A DNA stretch of 64,000 nucleotides from Hydrogenophaga sp. (GTDB taxonomy: Bacteria; Pseudomonadota; Gammaproteobacteria; Burkholderiales; Burkholderiaceae_C), in the NCBI RefSeq assembly GCF_026125825.1, contig NZ_JAHCKK010000003.1, positions 62,001-126,000 on the forward strand, read 5' to 3'. Every line of letters starts with the position of its first letter. Position 1 is the first letter of the stretch. The position numbers and the translations under genes are program-made. Positions 1-8,436 of the stretch are shown here, piece after piece. A model generated the notes under the pieces. That model was not told the origin of the DNA and searched no databases. It saw nothing but the letters and a program-made list of their open reading frames with translations.

Positions 1-572
<572 letters not shown>

Positions 573-576
<4 letters not shown>

Positions 577-1307
577 GCGCACCGCCATCTCCCCCACCAT
601 CGGCCCGTCTGCTGGAGCTTGACGGTGTGCGCAAGAGTTACAACAGGGGGCTGCCCAACGAGACCGAAGTGCTGCACGGCCTGTCGTTCAACATCGCGCG
701 GGGCGAGTTTGTGGCCTTGATCGGCCCGTCGGGCTCGGGCAAGAGCACGTTGTTGAACATTCTGGGCTTGCTGGAGCGGATGAGCGCCGGCAGCTACCGC
801 ATCGAAGGCGAGGAGATGGCCGGGCTGGACGACGAGGCACTCACGCGGCGGCGCAGGTCCTCGCTGGGCTTTGTGTTCCAGTTCCACCATCTGCTGCCGG
901 CGTTCACTGCACTCGAGAACGTGACCCTGCCTGCGATGTTGCGCGAGGGGCGCGTGACCCCCGCGCAGAGAGAGAGTGCGCGGGCCGTGCTCGCCGCCGT
1001 CGGCCTGGCGTCAGCCATGGGCAAGCGCCCGGGCGAGTTGTCTGGCGGTATGGCGCAGCGTGTGGCGATCGCACGCGCATTGGTGCTTGAGCCCCCGCTC
1101 GTGCTGGCAGACGAGCCCACCGGCAATCTGGACACGGCGTCGTCCGACGAGGTCTTCACCCTGATGCGGCGGATGCACATCGAACTCCATACCTCGTTTC
1201 TGGTGGTGACCCACGACCCACGCCTGGCGGCGCGCTGTGACCGCGTCCTCGAGCTCGTGGATGGGCGGCTTGTTCATGACGGGCCGCCTGCCGCCATGGG
1301 TGACTAA
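573..1307 (+). CDS. ABC transporter ATP-binding protein, LolD-like
   Basis: A 244-residue ATPase. Walker A is GPSGSGKST, the signature is [15 protein letters not shown], and Walker B is [12 protein letters not shown] followed by the H-loop VVTHD. The DEPTGNLD form and the short single-domain length are typical of the LolD/MacB/FtsE group, which powers FtsX-type permeases. The ATG at 573 overlaps the stop of the permease gene by four bases; an in-frame upstream ATG at 501 lies inside the permease gene and is rejected. It would hydrolyse ATP on the cytoplasmic face of the complex, possibly for lipoprotein release to the outer membrane. The exact substrate is not shown by sequence. Confidence 0.88.
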
Positions 1308-1366
1308 GACGAGCCACACGCAACCCGGTGCGCGGCCCGGGATTCCAACCGCGCGCCTGCGCTCGC

Positions 1367-2668
1367 TTAGATGTGCGACGGCAGCCAGGTCGCCAGTGGC
1401 GGCCACGCGTAGATCAGCCAGGCCAGCAACAGGATCAGGATCCAGTACGGCACCGAGCCCATGAAGATCTCGCTGACCTTGATGTTGCGGTCGGGGATGG
1501 CGGCCTTCACCACGAAGACGCCGATGCCAAAGGGCGGCGTGAGCACGCCAGCTTCGATCACCAGGATACCGATCAGCGCGAACACGATCGGGTCGATGCC
1601 CAGCGCCATGGCGACGGGCCAGAAGATCGGCACCGTGAGCAGCATGATGGAGATGCTGTCGATCATCGCCCCCAGGATGAACCACACCGCCACCATGAAC
1701 AGCAGCGTGCCACCGGTGCCCAGGCCCATGGACTCCATCAGGCCTTGCACTTCCTGAGGGATGCCGTTGAGCGCGATGAGCTTGCTGTAGATCGTGGCGG
1801 TCAGCAGCAAGAGCATGATGGGCGTGACCGTGCGCCCGGCCTCCACGAAGGCATTGAACACCCCACGCCAGCGCATGCCCTTGGCCCAGGCCAGGATGGC
1901 TGAGCCGACCAGGCCGATCGCGCTGCCTTCGGTGGGCGTGAAATAGCCGAACCAGATGCCGCCGAGCGTGACGGCGATCAGCAGCCCCACGCCGAGCGAT
2001 CCGCCGATCTGGGCGCTGGTGAGCGCCGCGCGCTCTTCGTTGGCCAGCTCCGGCGCGGCCGAGGGTTTGAGCTTGGCGTAGACCATGCAGTACACGGCGT
2101 ACATGAAGGCCAGCAGCAGGCCGGGAAACACGCCGGCCGCGAACAGCTTGCCCACCGATTGCTCGGTGAGGATGGCCCAGACGATCATGAAGACGGAGGG
2201 CGGGATCAGCAGGCCCAGCACCGAGCTGCCGGCGATGCAGCCGGTGGCGAAGCTGCGGCTGTAGCGCGCCTCGCGCATCGCAGGGTAGGCCACGTGGCTG
2301 AAGGCGGCGGCGGCGGCCACGCCCACGCCGGTCACGGCGGCGAACACCGCGTTGCCGCCGACCGTGGCCACCGCCAGGCGGCCGGGCACGCCGCGCAAGC
2401 CCCGGTTGACCACGTTGAAGAGGTCGCTGGCTGCGCCGCAGTGCGCGATCAGCATGCCCATCACGGTGAAGCAGGGGATGACGACGAAGTTGTATTCCTT
2501 GATGCCCGAGAGCGCTGACTGCTGCAGCAGGTTGATCACGGGGTCGATGCCGCCGAGCGCGAAATACAGCCCCAGCGAGGCGGCAGCGGCGAAGGCAAAG
2601 ACAATGGGCACGCCCACGACGACAAGGGCGAGCAGCGCGATCAGGCCGCTCCACATTTCGAAAGACAT
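1367..2668 (-). CDS. TRAP transporter large permease (DctM family)
   Basis: A 433-residue, very hydrophobic protein with about twelve predicted membrane segments. It has the DctM features of the ion-transporter superfamily, for example the segment PTEGSAIGLVGS and the conserved glycine-rich N-terminal half. It is the ion-coupled translocation subunit of a tripartite ATP-independent periplasmic transporter. It starts ten bases after the small permease gene and ends the operon. The matching binding protein is two genes upstream, separated by an MFS gene. The substrate is probably an organic acid; the residues seen do not identify it. Confidence 0.92.
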   Translation of the reverse strand: MSFEMWSGLIALLALVVVGVPIVFAFAAAASLGLYFALGGIDPVINLLQQSALSGIKEYNFVVIPCFTVMGMLIAHCGAASDLFNVVNRGLRGVPGRLAVATVGGNAVFAAVTGVGVAAAAAFSHVAYPAMREARYSRSFATGCIAGSSVLGLLIPPSVFMIVWAILTEQSVGKLFAAGVFPGLLLAFMYAVYCMVYAKLKPSAAPELANEERAALTSAQIGGSLGVGLLIAVTLGGIWFGYFTPTEGSAIGLVGSAILAWAKGMRWRGVFNAFVEAGRTVTPIMLLLLTATIYSKLIALNGIPQEVQGLMESMGLGTGGTLLFMVAVWFILGAMIDSISIMLLTVPIFWPVAMALGIDPIVFALIGILVIEAGVLTPPFGIGVFVVKAAIPDRNIKVSEIFMGSVPYWILILLLAWLIYAWPPLATWLPSHI

Positions 2669-2677
2669 GTTGGGTTC

Positions 2678-3187
2678 CTATTCCGGCAGTTGTTCTTCTT
2701 CGCGCGCGCCCATGCGGCCGCACACGCCCTCGGCGACGAAGCCCAGGCACACCAGGGCGGCGATCACCCACAGCACGATGGAGCCAAAGCGCAAAGGCCA
2801 GGCGGGGATGCGGAAAGCGTCGTTACCGAAGAACTCGCCGCTGTGCCATCCCGCGAGCGAGGGCTCCCAGGAGGCGATCACGATCGCGATGAAGAACGCC
2901 GCGCCCAGCAGGTAGGTGAAGGCGTTGAGCTGGCTGCGCACCGCAGGGGGCAGGCGGTCCAGGAAGAAGGTGACGCGCAGCAACTTGCGTTCGCGGATGA
3001 CGTAGGGCGCCTGCATGAAGGTCAGCAGCACCAGGCCCACGGCCGCGAGCTCGGCGGTGCCCGCGAAGGGCTTGTTGAACAGCAGGCGACCCGCCACGTC
3101 GTAGCAGATCACCAGGGTCAGAATGCCCAGCACAGCGGCGCCGGCCACATGGAGCCCCAGCAAGGCTCGGTCGGTCCAGGTTTTCAT
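2678..3187 (-). CDS. TRAP transporter small permease (DctQ family)
   Basis: A 169-residue protein with four hydrophobic segments (roughly residues 10-32, 45-65, 88-108 and 130-152) and the short arginine-containing loops usual for DctQ. It pairs with the DctM protein encoded immediately downstream. An AAGGAAA ribosome site stands a few bases before the ATG. It is part of the minus-strand operon that begins with the cupin gene. Confidence 0.9.
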   Translation of the reverse strand: MKTWTDRALLGLHVAGAAVLGILTLVICYDVAGRLLFNKPFAGTAELAAVGLVLLTFMQAPYVIRERKLLRVTFFLDRLPPAVRSQLNAFTYLLGAAFFIAIVIASWEPSLAGWHSGEFFGNDAFRIPAWPLRFGSIVLWVIAALVCLGFVAEGVCGRMGAREEEQLPE

Positions 3188-3217
3188 GGAGTTTCCTTTA
3201 CAGCTTCATTCATCTTG

Positions 3218-4411
3218 TCATGTCGGGTCGACGGCCGGGCGGGCGCGGTGGGCGGCCAACAGGGCGAGCACGCCAAGGCCCACCATCACCAACGCGACGC
3301 CCGCGGTTCTTTGTGTCGCGGTACCGGGCCACAGCGCGGCACCACCGCTCACCGCCGCCCCGACCGCCATCTGCAGCATGCCGGTGAAGGCCGCTGCCAT
3401 GCCGGCGCGCGTGGGCAGCGCTTGCATCACCACGCTCAGCGCCGAGGGGAAAATCACGCCGTGGCCGGTGGAATAGACCAGCATGCCAGCGATCCACGCC
3501 AGCGGTGAGGGCCACACCACACACCCCGCGATCACCAGCACGCCCAGCGCCGCCAGCGCACCACCCCGGTGGCACAGCGCGAGGCCGCCGAGCCGGCGCG
3601 ATTGCCGCATGGCCCAGAGGCTGCCGGCCAGAAAGCCGAGGTAGGTGCCGCCCAGCACCGCGGCGATTTCGCGCCCGTCCAGTCCCACCGATTCGCGCAG
3701 CGCCGCAGGGCCATGCGCGATCAGCAGAAAGAACACCGAACTGATGGCCGCGAAGCCCAGCGCCACCCAGCGTGGCGCGGCATGGCGCCAGAGCACGGGC
3801 AGGGTGTCCCAACCTGGCAGGGTGGTCCCGGCCGGTCGCGTTTCCACGTGCCGCCAGAGCGCCACGGCGCCACCCAGCGCGATCAGCACCGGCACCACGC
3901 CCAGCGCCGTGCGCCAGCCGCCCCCCTGCACCAGCAGCCACCACCCGAGCAGTGGCGCCACGGCGGGCATGAGGGCGAAGGCCACAGAGACAATGGCCAT
4001 GCCCCGCTGCAGCGCCGCGCCGTGGCACAGATCGCGCAAGGTGGCGCGCGGCACCACCAGCACCACGCTCAGCCCCAGTCCGGTGAGGAAACGGCCGGCC
4101 AGCAGCGTGGCGCCATGGCCGGCCAACGCCGCCAACAGGCCGCCACCCAGGCCGAGCAGCAGGCCGGCGAGCAAGGTGCGGCGGCGCCCCCAGCGGTCGG
4201 CACCGATGCCGGCCAGGGGCTGACCCATGGCCAGGCCCAGCACGTAGAGCGCGATCGCGGCCTGTCCCTGCCAGGCCGTCAGCCCGAGGTCCTCGCGCAA
4301 GGCCGCGTCCAGCGGCACCAGCACATTGAGCCCCAGGGGTGGCAGGCAGGCAATGGCGGTCAGCCAGATCAACCATGACCGGATGGGTGGGGGGGACTCG
4401 ACGGCGGTCAC
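3218..4411 (-). CDS. MFS transporter, Bcr/CflA-like (DHA1) exporter
   Basis: A 397-residue protein with about twelve hydrophobic segments. MFS motif A is seen as GIGADRWGRRRTLL in the loop between segments 2 and 3. The general layout and the LDAAL region near residue 35 fit the drug:H+ antiporter-1 group, which includes Bcr/CflA. It sits between the TRAP binding protein gene and the two TRAP permease genes, which is unusual. It may export a toxic pathway intermediate or be a second uptake route. Assignment to MFS is secure; the substrate is unknown. Confidence 0.85.
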   Translation of the reverse strand: MTAVESPPPIRSWLIWLTAIACLPPLGLNVLVPLDAALREDLGLTAWQGQAAIALYVLGLAMGQPLAGIGADRWGRRRTLLAGLLLGLGGGLLAALAGHGATLLAGRFLTGLGLSVVLVVPRATLRDLCHGAALQRGMAIVSVAFALMPAVAPLLGWWLLVQGGGWRTALGVVPVLIALGGAVALWRHVETRPAGTTLPGWDTLPVLWRHAAPRWVALGFAAISSVFFLLIAHGPAALRESVGLDGREIAAVLGGTYLGFLAGSLWAMRQSRRLGGLALCHRGGALAALGVLVIAGCVVWPSPLAWIAGMLVYSTGHGVIFPSALSVVMQALPTRAGMAAAFTGMLQMAVGAAVSGGAALWPGTATQRTAGVALVMVGLGVLALLAAHRARPAVDPT

Positions 4412-4433
4412 CGTGGCGCAGCCAGGGTGCCGC

Positions 4434-5486
4434 TCAGAGCGGGTAGTCGATCGGGAACTTGTAGCCGGCTTCGTTCAGGAAGCGCACGTAGGTCTTGAGC
4501 ACCTCGGTGGCGGGCTGGCCCTTGCCATCGAGTTCCTTCGCGGCCTTGCCCGGCAGGTCCTTGAGCAACTCGGCCCAGCGCTTCTTCTCGGCATCGGGCA
4601 GGGTGTTCACCTTGACGCCTGCGGCCTTGGCGCGCGTTTCCACCTCGATGTCGCGCTGCTTGCTGATCTCGGCCACCCGCATGGACGACTCCTCGGCCAC
4701 TTCGTCGATGATGGCGACCACTTCCTTGGGCAGCTTGGCTCGCGTGTCCAGGTTCATGAAGGCCACCAGCGTGCTCAGCGAACCGAAGCCGGTCTTGTTG
4801 AAGACCTTGGCCACTTCCTGCAGCTTGAATGCCTCCAGGCCGGAGATGTAGAACAGGCTGCCGTCGGCCAGGCCGTTCTGGATCGCCTGGTAGTGCTCGC
4901 CGATGCCCAGCGTGACGGGCACCGCCCCCAGCGGGATGAACAGCGGCGCGTTGGTCCCCGCCAGCGCGATGCGCTTGCCCTTGAGCTCGGCCACGCTGTT
5001 CCAGTCGAACTTGGTCGTCACGCCATAGGCCTCGGAGGTCATGGCGCCCAGCACGTGGCTGTTGTAGGGCTTCATGCTGGCTTGCAGGGCCGGCACTTCC
5101 TTGATCATGCGGTTGGACACCTTCTGCTGCAGCACCGGGTCGGGCGAGGTGAAGGGCACGTAGGCGCTGTAGTTCAGCAGGCCGGCGCGCGATTGCTCGA
5201 AGCCAATGGGCGACAGGCCGATGTCCAGCGTGCCTTTCTGCACCGCCTCGATCACGCCATCGACCTTGGCCACGCTGCCGCCCCAGGCCTTGATGAAGCG
5301 GATGTCGTGGCCGGTTTTCTCCTTCACGCGCTTCGTGACTTCGGTGGCGAAGTAGGTGTCGTACACGCCCACGTAGGTCAGGCCGGTGGGGTGGCCGCCA
5401 CCCATGCGCAGCGTGAAGCTGGCGGCGCTGGCGCCGCAGACGGTCGCGGCCAGGGCGGTGAGGGTGAGCAGTTGTTTGAATTTCAT
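4434..5486 (-). CDS. TRAP transporter substrate-binding protein (DctP family)
   Basis: A 350-residue periplasmic protein. The N-terminus is a clear Sec signal peptide (MKFKQLLTLTALAATVCGASA, cleavage after ASA near residue 21). The mature part has the DctP pattern LRMGGGHPTG at the start, a GLSPIGFEQ segment near residue 95, and an ELKGKRIALAG element near residue 170. It captures the ligand and delivers it to the DctQM permease encoded downstream. A GGAGACAAG ribosome site precedes the ATG. Neighbouring hydrolase and cupin genes suggest an ester or oxygenated organic acid, which is inference only. Confidence 0.9.
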   Translation of the reverse strand: MKFKQLLTLTALAATVCGASAASFTLRMGGGHPTGLTYVGVYDTYFATEVTKRVKEKTGHDIRFIKAWGGSVAKVDGVIEAVQKGTLDIGLSPIGFEQSRAGLLNYSAYVPFTSPDPVLQQKVSNRMIKEVPALQASMKPYNSHVLGAMTSEAYGVTTKFDWNSVAELKGKRIALAGTNAPLFIPLGAVPVTLGIGEHYQAIQNGLADGSLFYISGLEAFKLQEVAKVFNKTGFGSLSTLVAFMNLDTRAKLPKEVVAIIDEVAEESSMRVAEISKQRDIEVETRAKAAGVKVNTLPDAEKKRWAELLKDLPGKAAKELDGKGQPATEVLKTYVRFLNEAGYKFPIDYPL

Positions 5487-5508
5487 TCTTGTCTCCTTGT
5501 TCTGAGGG

Positions 5509-6315
5509 TTACATGGGGTTCGTGAGCAGGTCTTCGTAGGCTTGTGGGTTCAGCACGTGAGGATAGTGGCCACCGGTGGGCAGGCTCACATGGCGCGCCC
5601 CCGGGTATTGCTGTCGCAAACGCTCGCGCACATGGGGCGGAATCAAGGGGTCGTCGTCGCAGTCGAGCACCGTGATGGCCGCGTCCGGCAAAGGCAGGGG
5701 TGGGCAGGCCTTGGAACGTACCACGCCCAGGAAGCGGGCCTGCAGGTTGAGCGGCGACTGCCGCTGCGCGAGCATGATCTCCTGCAACTGCTGCAGCGGC
5801 GCGGTGGGCGTGGCGCGCACGCGCGTGAGCCACTCGTTGTGAAGGTCCTGCGCGCTGATGCCCTCCACGAATGCCCGGTCGAACATCGGGTTGGCGGCCA
5901 GATCGGTGCCGTCCACGAAACCATTGCCCAGCACCAGAGAGGTCACGTTGCCGGGATGCCGCAGACCGTAGAACTGCAGCCAATAGGCGGAGAACGAGGA
6001 GCTCACCACGCGCCCGGGCGGCAGCCCCAGGTGCTTGACGACGGCGGCCAGTCCGTCGGCCAGTTGCGCCGGGTCGGACAGCGCGGGGTAGGTCACTGCG
6101 ATCAGGCGCAGGCGCTGACCCAGCGAGAGCAAGGTGCGCACGAACATCGCGCCGTCGCCCACCGAGCCCGGCAGCAGGATGGTGGCGGGCCCCGGGGCCT
6201 GCGTGTCCAGCCAGCGCCACTCGTGGCCATCGACCGTCAGCGAGTGCCAGTCGTGGCGCGCCTCGAGCTGCGCCAGCAGCTCGCGCATCGTGGGCTCAGA
6301 AGTTGCCGTTGGCAT
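5509..6315 (-). CDS. alpha/beta hydrolase, maspardin-like
   Basis: A 268-residue alpha/beta hydrolase. It shows the LPGSVGDG oxyanion-type loop after strand 3, a nucleophile-elbow region VVSSSFSAYW (candidate Ser109), a late acidic element DCDDDPLIP and a C-terminal TGGHYPHV with the candidate catalytic His. The elbow is SxSxY rather than GxSxG, so activity is uncertain. The arrangement of the last third recalls the maspardin (SPG21) family, a resemblance judged by eye. The frame start at 6315 overlaps the end of the cupin gene by 20 bases; an alternative ATG at 6288 avoids the overlap. It lies in the TRAP operon. Confidence 0.75.
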   Translation of the reverse strand: MPTATSEPTMRELLAQLEARHDWHSLTVDGHEWRWLDTQAPGPATILLPGSVGDGAMFVRTLLSLGQRLRLIAVTYPALSDPAQLADGLAAVVKHLGLPPGRVVSSSFSAYWLQFYGLRHPGNVTSLVLGNGFVDGTDLAANPMFDRAFVEGISAQDLHNEWLTRVRATPTAPLQQLQEIMLAQRQSPLNLQARFLGVVRSKACPPLPLPDAAITVLDCDDDPLIPPHVRERLRQQYPGARHVSLPTGGHYPHVLNPQAYEDLLTNPM

Positions 6316-6859
6316 CGACGTAGCCCTTGGCTTTGAGTTCTTCCATGGCTTCGGGCGAGAACTCGGCCTGCGGCGTGTTGCCGCCGATCACGAACAGCAG
6401 CCAGTGCGTGTTGTTGGGCTCTTCGAAGGTGATGTTCTCGAAGCGGCGCTGCACGCCCGCGGGGAACGAGATCACGTCGCGCGGGCCGAGCTCGAAGGCC
6501 TCCACGCGGCCATCGACCTCCCACGAGCAGCGCCAGCGGCCGGTCAGCGGCATGAAGGTCTCGTTGGTGTCGTGGTTGTGCATCATCGGGCCCTTGCCGG
6601 GCGAGGTTTCGCACATGCCCAGGTTGAAGCCTTCGTTGATCTTGATGGCGGCGTTCTCGGCCGAGTTCGCGCCCACGGGCGAGTGCATGTCCGGGTCGCC
6701 TTCGGGGGGCTGGAAACCGATCACGTTGTAGAGCTTGCGCACGGCGCTGGGGTAGCGGCTGTCGGGCAGGCCGCCGTCGGAGCCCTTGAGTTCGCTGAAC
6801 AGGGCGACGCGCTTGCGCATTTCTTCGCGGGTGACACGGATGGTGGGGATCTTGCCCAT
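6296..6859 (-). CDS. cupin-domain protein
   Basis: A 187-residue single-cupin protein. Cupin motif 1 is seen around MMHNHDTNETFMPLTGRW, giving the HxH pair and a downstream Glu as metal ligands. Motif 2 is near residues 120-140 (GPRDVISFPAGVQRRFEN), where the usual His is not obvious. The frame extends 20 residues further upstream, but the ATG at 6859 has an AGGAG site seven bases ahead and starts the natural MGKIPTIRVT sequence. It is the first gene of the TRAP operon and diverges from the LysR gene. It may be a dioxygenase, isomerase or sensor-like cupin acting on the imported compound; sequence alone does not decide. Confidence 0.75.
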   Translation of the reverse strand: MGKIPTIRVTREEMRKRVALFSELKGSDGGLPDSRYPSAVRKLYNVIGFQPPEGDPDMHSPVGANSAENAAIKINEGFNLGMCETSPGKGPMMHNHDTNETFMPLTGRWRCSWEVDGRVEAFELGPRDVISFPAGVQRRFENITFEEPNNTHWLLFVIGGNTPQAEFSPEAMEELKAKGYVDANGNF

Positions 6860-7005
6860 GGTGGCTCCTGGGGATGAAGTTGACGTGGAGGCGCCTGCGG
6901 CGCGCACGTCGTTGAACAACGCGGGTCATCTGCTGGTGTCTCCGATGCCCGCTCGTGAAAGTGCGGATTAAAGACGCAGCCCGGCCTGGGGGCAATTGCG
7001 CTCGT

Positions 7006-7020
7006 CGATAGCCGTTATCG
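7006..7020. promoter_or_regulatory. candidate LysR-regulator binding palindrome
   Basis: A perfect inverted repeat CGATA-N5-TATCG lies in the 226-base intergenic region between the divergent cupin and LysR genes, 65 bases before the LysR start. It contains a T-N11-A type spacing, as expected for LysR regulators, which usually control a divergent operon and themselves from one shared site. No experiment or comparison backs this; it is a positional and symmetry argument. Confidence 0.35.
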
Positions 7021-7085
7021 GTCTTTCGATGGGCACAATGGCGGGGGAGACCAGGGCCGGCAAGAGCCCCACAACAAGGATGCCC

Positions 7086-7997
7086 ATGCGACTGCGCAAC
7101 GCCGACCTGAACCTGCTCGTGGCCTTCGATGCCCTGATGCGCGAATGCCACGTGACGCGCGCGGCCAACCTGCTGGACATCAGCCAGTCGTCCATGAGCC
7201 TGGCCCTGGCCAAGCTGCGCGTGCTGTTCCACGACCCGCTGCTCATCAAATCAGGCAACGCACTCATACCGACCGTTCGCGCGCGCGAACTCATTCTGCA
7301 TGTGGAACAGGTGCTGCGCAGTGTGGACGTGCTGATCCACGAGCAGGCGCCATTCGATCCCGCGCATGCCAGCCAGGTCATCACCATGATCGTGGTCGAC
7401 TACATCGACTTCGTGGTCATGCCCACGCTGATGGCGGCGCTGGAGCGTGAGGCGCCGGACGTCTCGCTGCGCCTCATCAACCCCAACCCGCGCCGGCTCG
7501 GGGAGATCATGAGCCGGGGCGATATCGACCTGGCGCTGTCCTACTTCCCCACGCCGCCGGAGAACATCCGGACGCGCCCGCTGTTCACCGACCGCCTGGT
7601 GGGCATCGCGCGCACCGGGCACCCGATGTTTGAACGCCCGCTGTCGCTGGAGCGCTTCTGCGAGTACGGCCACGTCGCGATCGAGCCGGGCGAGGGCGCC
7701 ACCATGTACAACGCACTGGTGGACGATGCGCTGCACAACGTGGGCATGCAGCGCCGTGTGGTGCTGTCCAAGCCGACCTTTCTGGGCGTTCCCTTCGTGA
7801 TCGCGCAGACCGACCTGATCGCCACCCTGCCAGAGCGACTGGTGCAGCGCTTCACCGACATCGCGCCGGTGCGCATCTTCGAGCCGCCCTTGCAGCTCGA
7901 GCGCCTCAACGTCGTGCTCATGTGGCACGACCGAACGCACAACAACCCGTTGCACCGGTGGGTGCGCGATCTGGTGGCCAAGCTGTTTGCGCGCTGA
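7086..7997 (+). CDS. LysR-family transcriptional regulator
   Basis: A 303-residue regulator. The N-terminal winged helix-turn-helix covers about residues 8-66 (DLNLLVAFDALM, then AANLLDISQSSMSLALAKLR), followed by a linker helix and a periplasmic-binding-like effector domain from about residue 92. The effector domain resembles the NodD/NagR/DntR branch. The ATG at 7086 is chosen because AAGGA stands five bases upstream; an ATG six bases earlier and longer frame extensions are possible. It is divergent from the cupin-hydrolase-TRAP operon and is the likely regulator of that operon. Confidence 0.9.
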   Translation: MRLRNADLNLLVAFDALMRECHVTRAANLLDISQSSMSLALAKLRVLFHDPLLIKSGNALIPTVRARELILHVEQVLRSVDVLIHEQAPFDPAHASQVITMIVVDYIDFVVMPTLMAALEREAPDVSLRLINPNPRRLGEIMSRGDIDLALSYFPTPPENIRTRPLFTDRLVGIARTGHPMFERPLSLERFCEYGHVAIEPGEGATMYNALVDDALHNVGMQRRVVLSKPTFLGVPFVIAQTDLIATLPERLVQRFTDIAPVRIFEPPLQLERLNVVLMWHDRTHNNPLHRWVRDLVAKLFAR

Positions 7998-8436
7998 GGC
8001 GGGCCTTCATCGGTGCTGCGCCGCCAAGACGAACGCATGAAGCTTTTGCACCCGATCACGAGCGTGTGGTGGCGAGCCCCTCCCCACCACGCGACAGGGC
8101 GGCGATGAACCACGACGATGGCACTGGGCTACCCTGGTCATGGGAGGTTGACCGACTGCGTTCGTGACGCGCTTCCTGAGACCTGGAAGGCTTTGGTTGG
8201 GCGGACTGGTCGTCCCAGGTATCGCGAGGGATGGGTCTTCGAGAGACACCACGGCTGCTGCGGCTATCCAGCGAACGCATGGCGGACGGCGCACGCCATT
8301 GAGGACCAATGCGGAAGGATGGCACAAAGGCGGCATGGCCGGCGCACGTTTGGGGCAGACGCCGATGCCGTATCGGGCCTTTGGTCCGAGGCAGAGACGC
8401 CCCCGCGCGCGTCCAGGGCGCCCGATGGGCAAGGGC
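7998..8436. other. 439-base intergenic region without a convincing gene
   Basis: The stretch lies between the stops of the convergent LysR and MocR-type genes. Several frames stay open on both strands, but their translations are rich in Arg, Pro and Gly, lack any family motif and have no good ribosome site. No transposase remnant, tRNA or strong terminator was recognised. A short inverted pair ACCTGG/CCAGGT near 8180-8220 is the only symmetry noticed. Confidence 0.5.

Noticed and set aside
1011-2771. A 586-codon open frame on the minus strand across the TRAP permease genes
   Set aside because: It is a shadow frame of a GC-rich coding region; the DctM and DctQ frames carry all family motifs and the shadow translation is Arg/His/Gly-rich with none.
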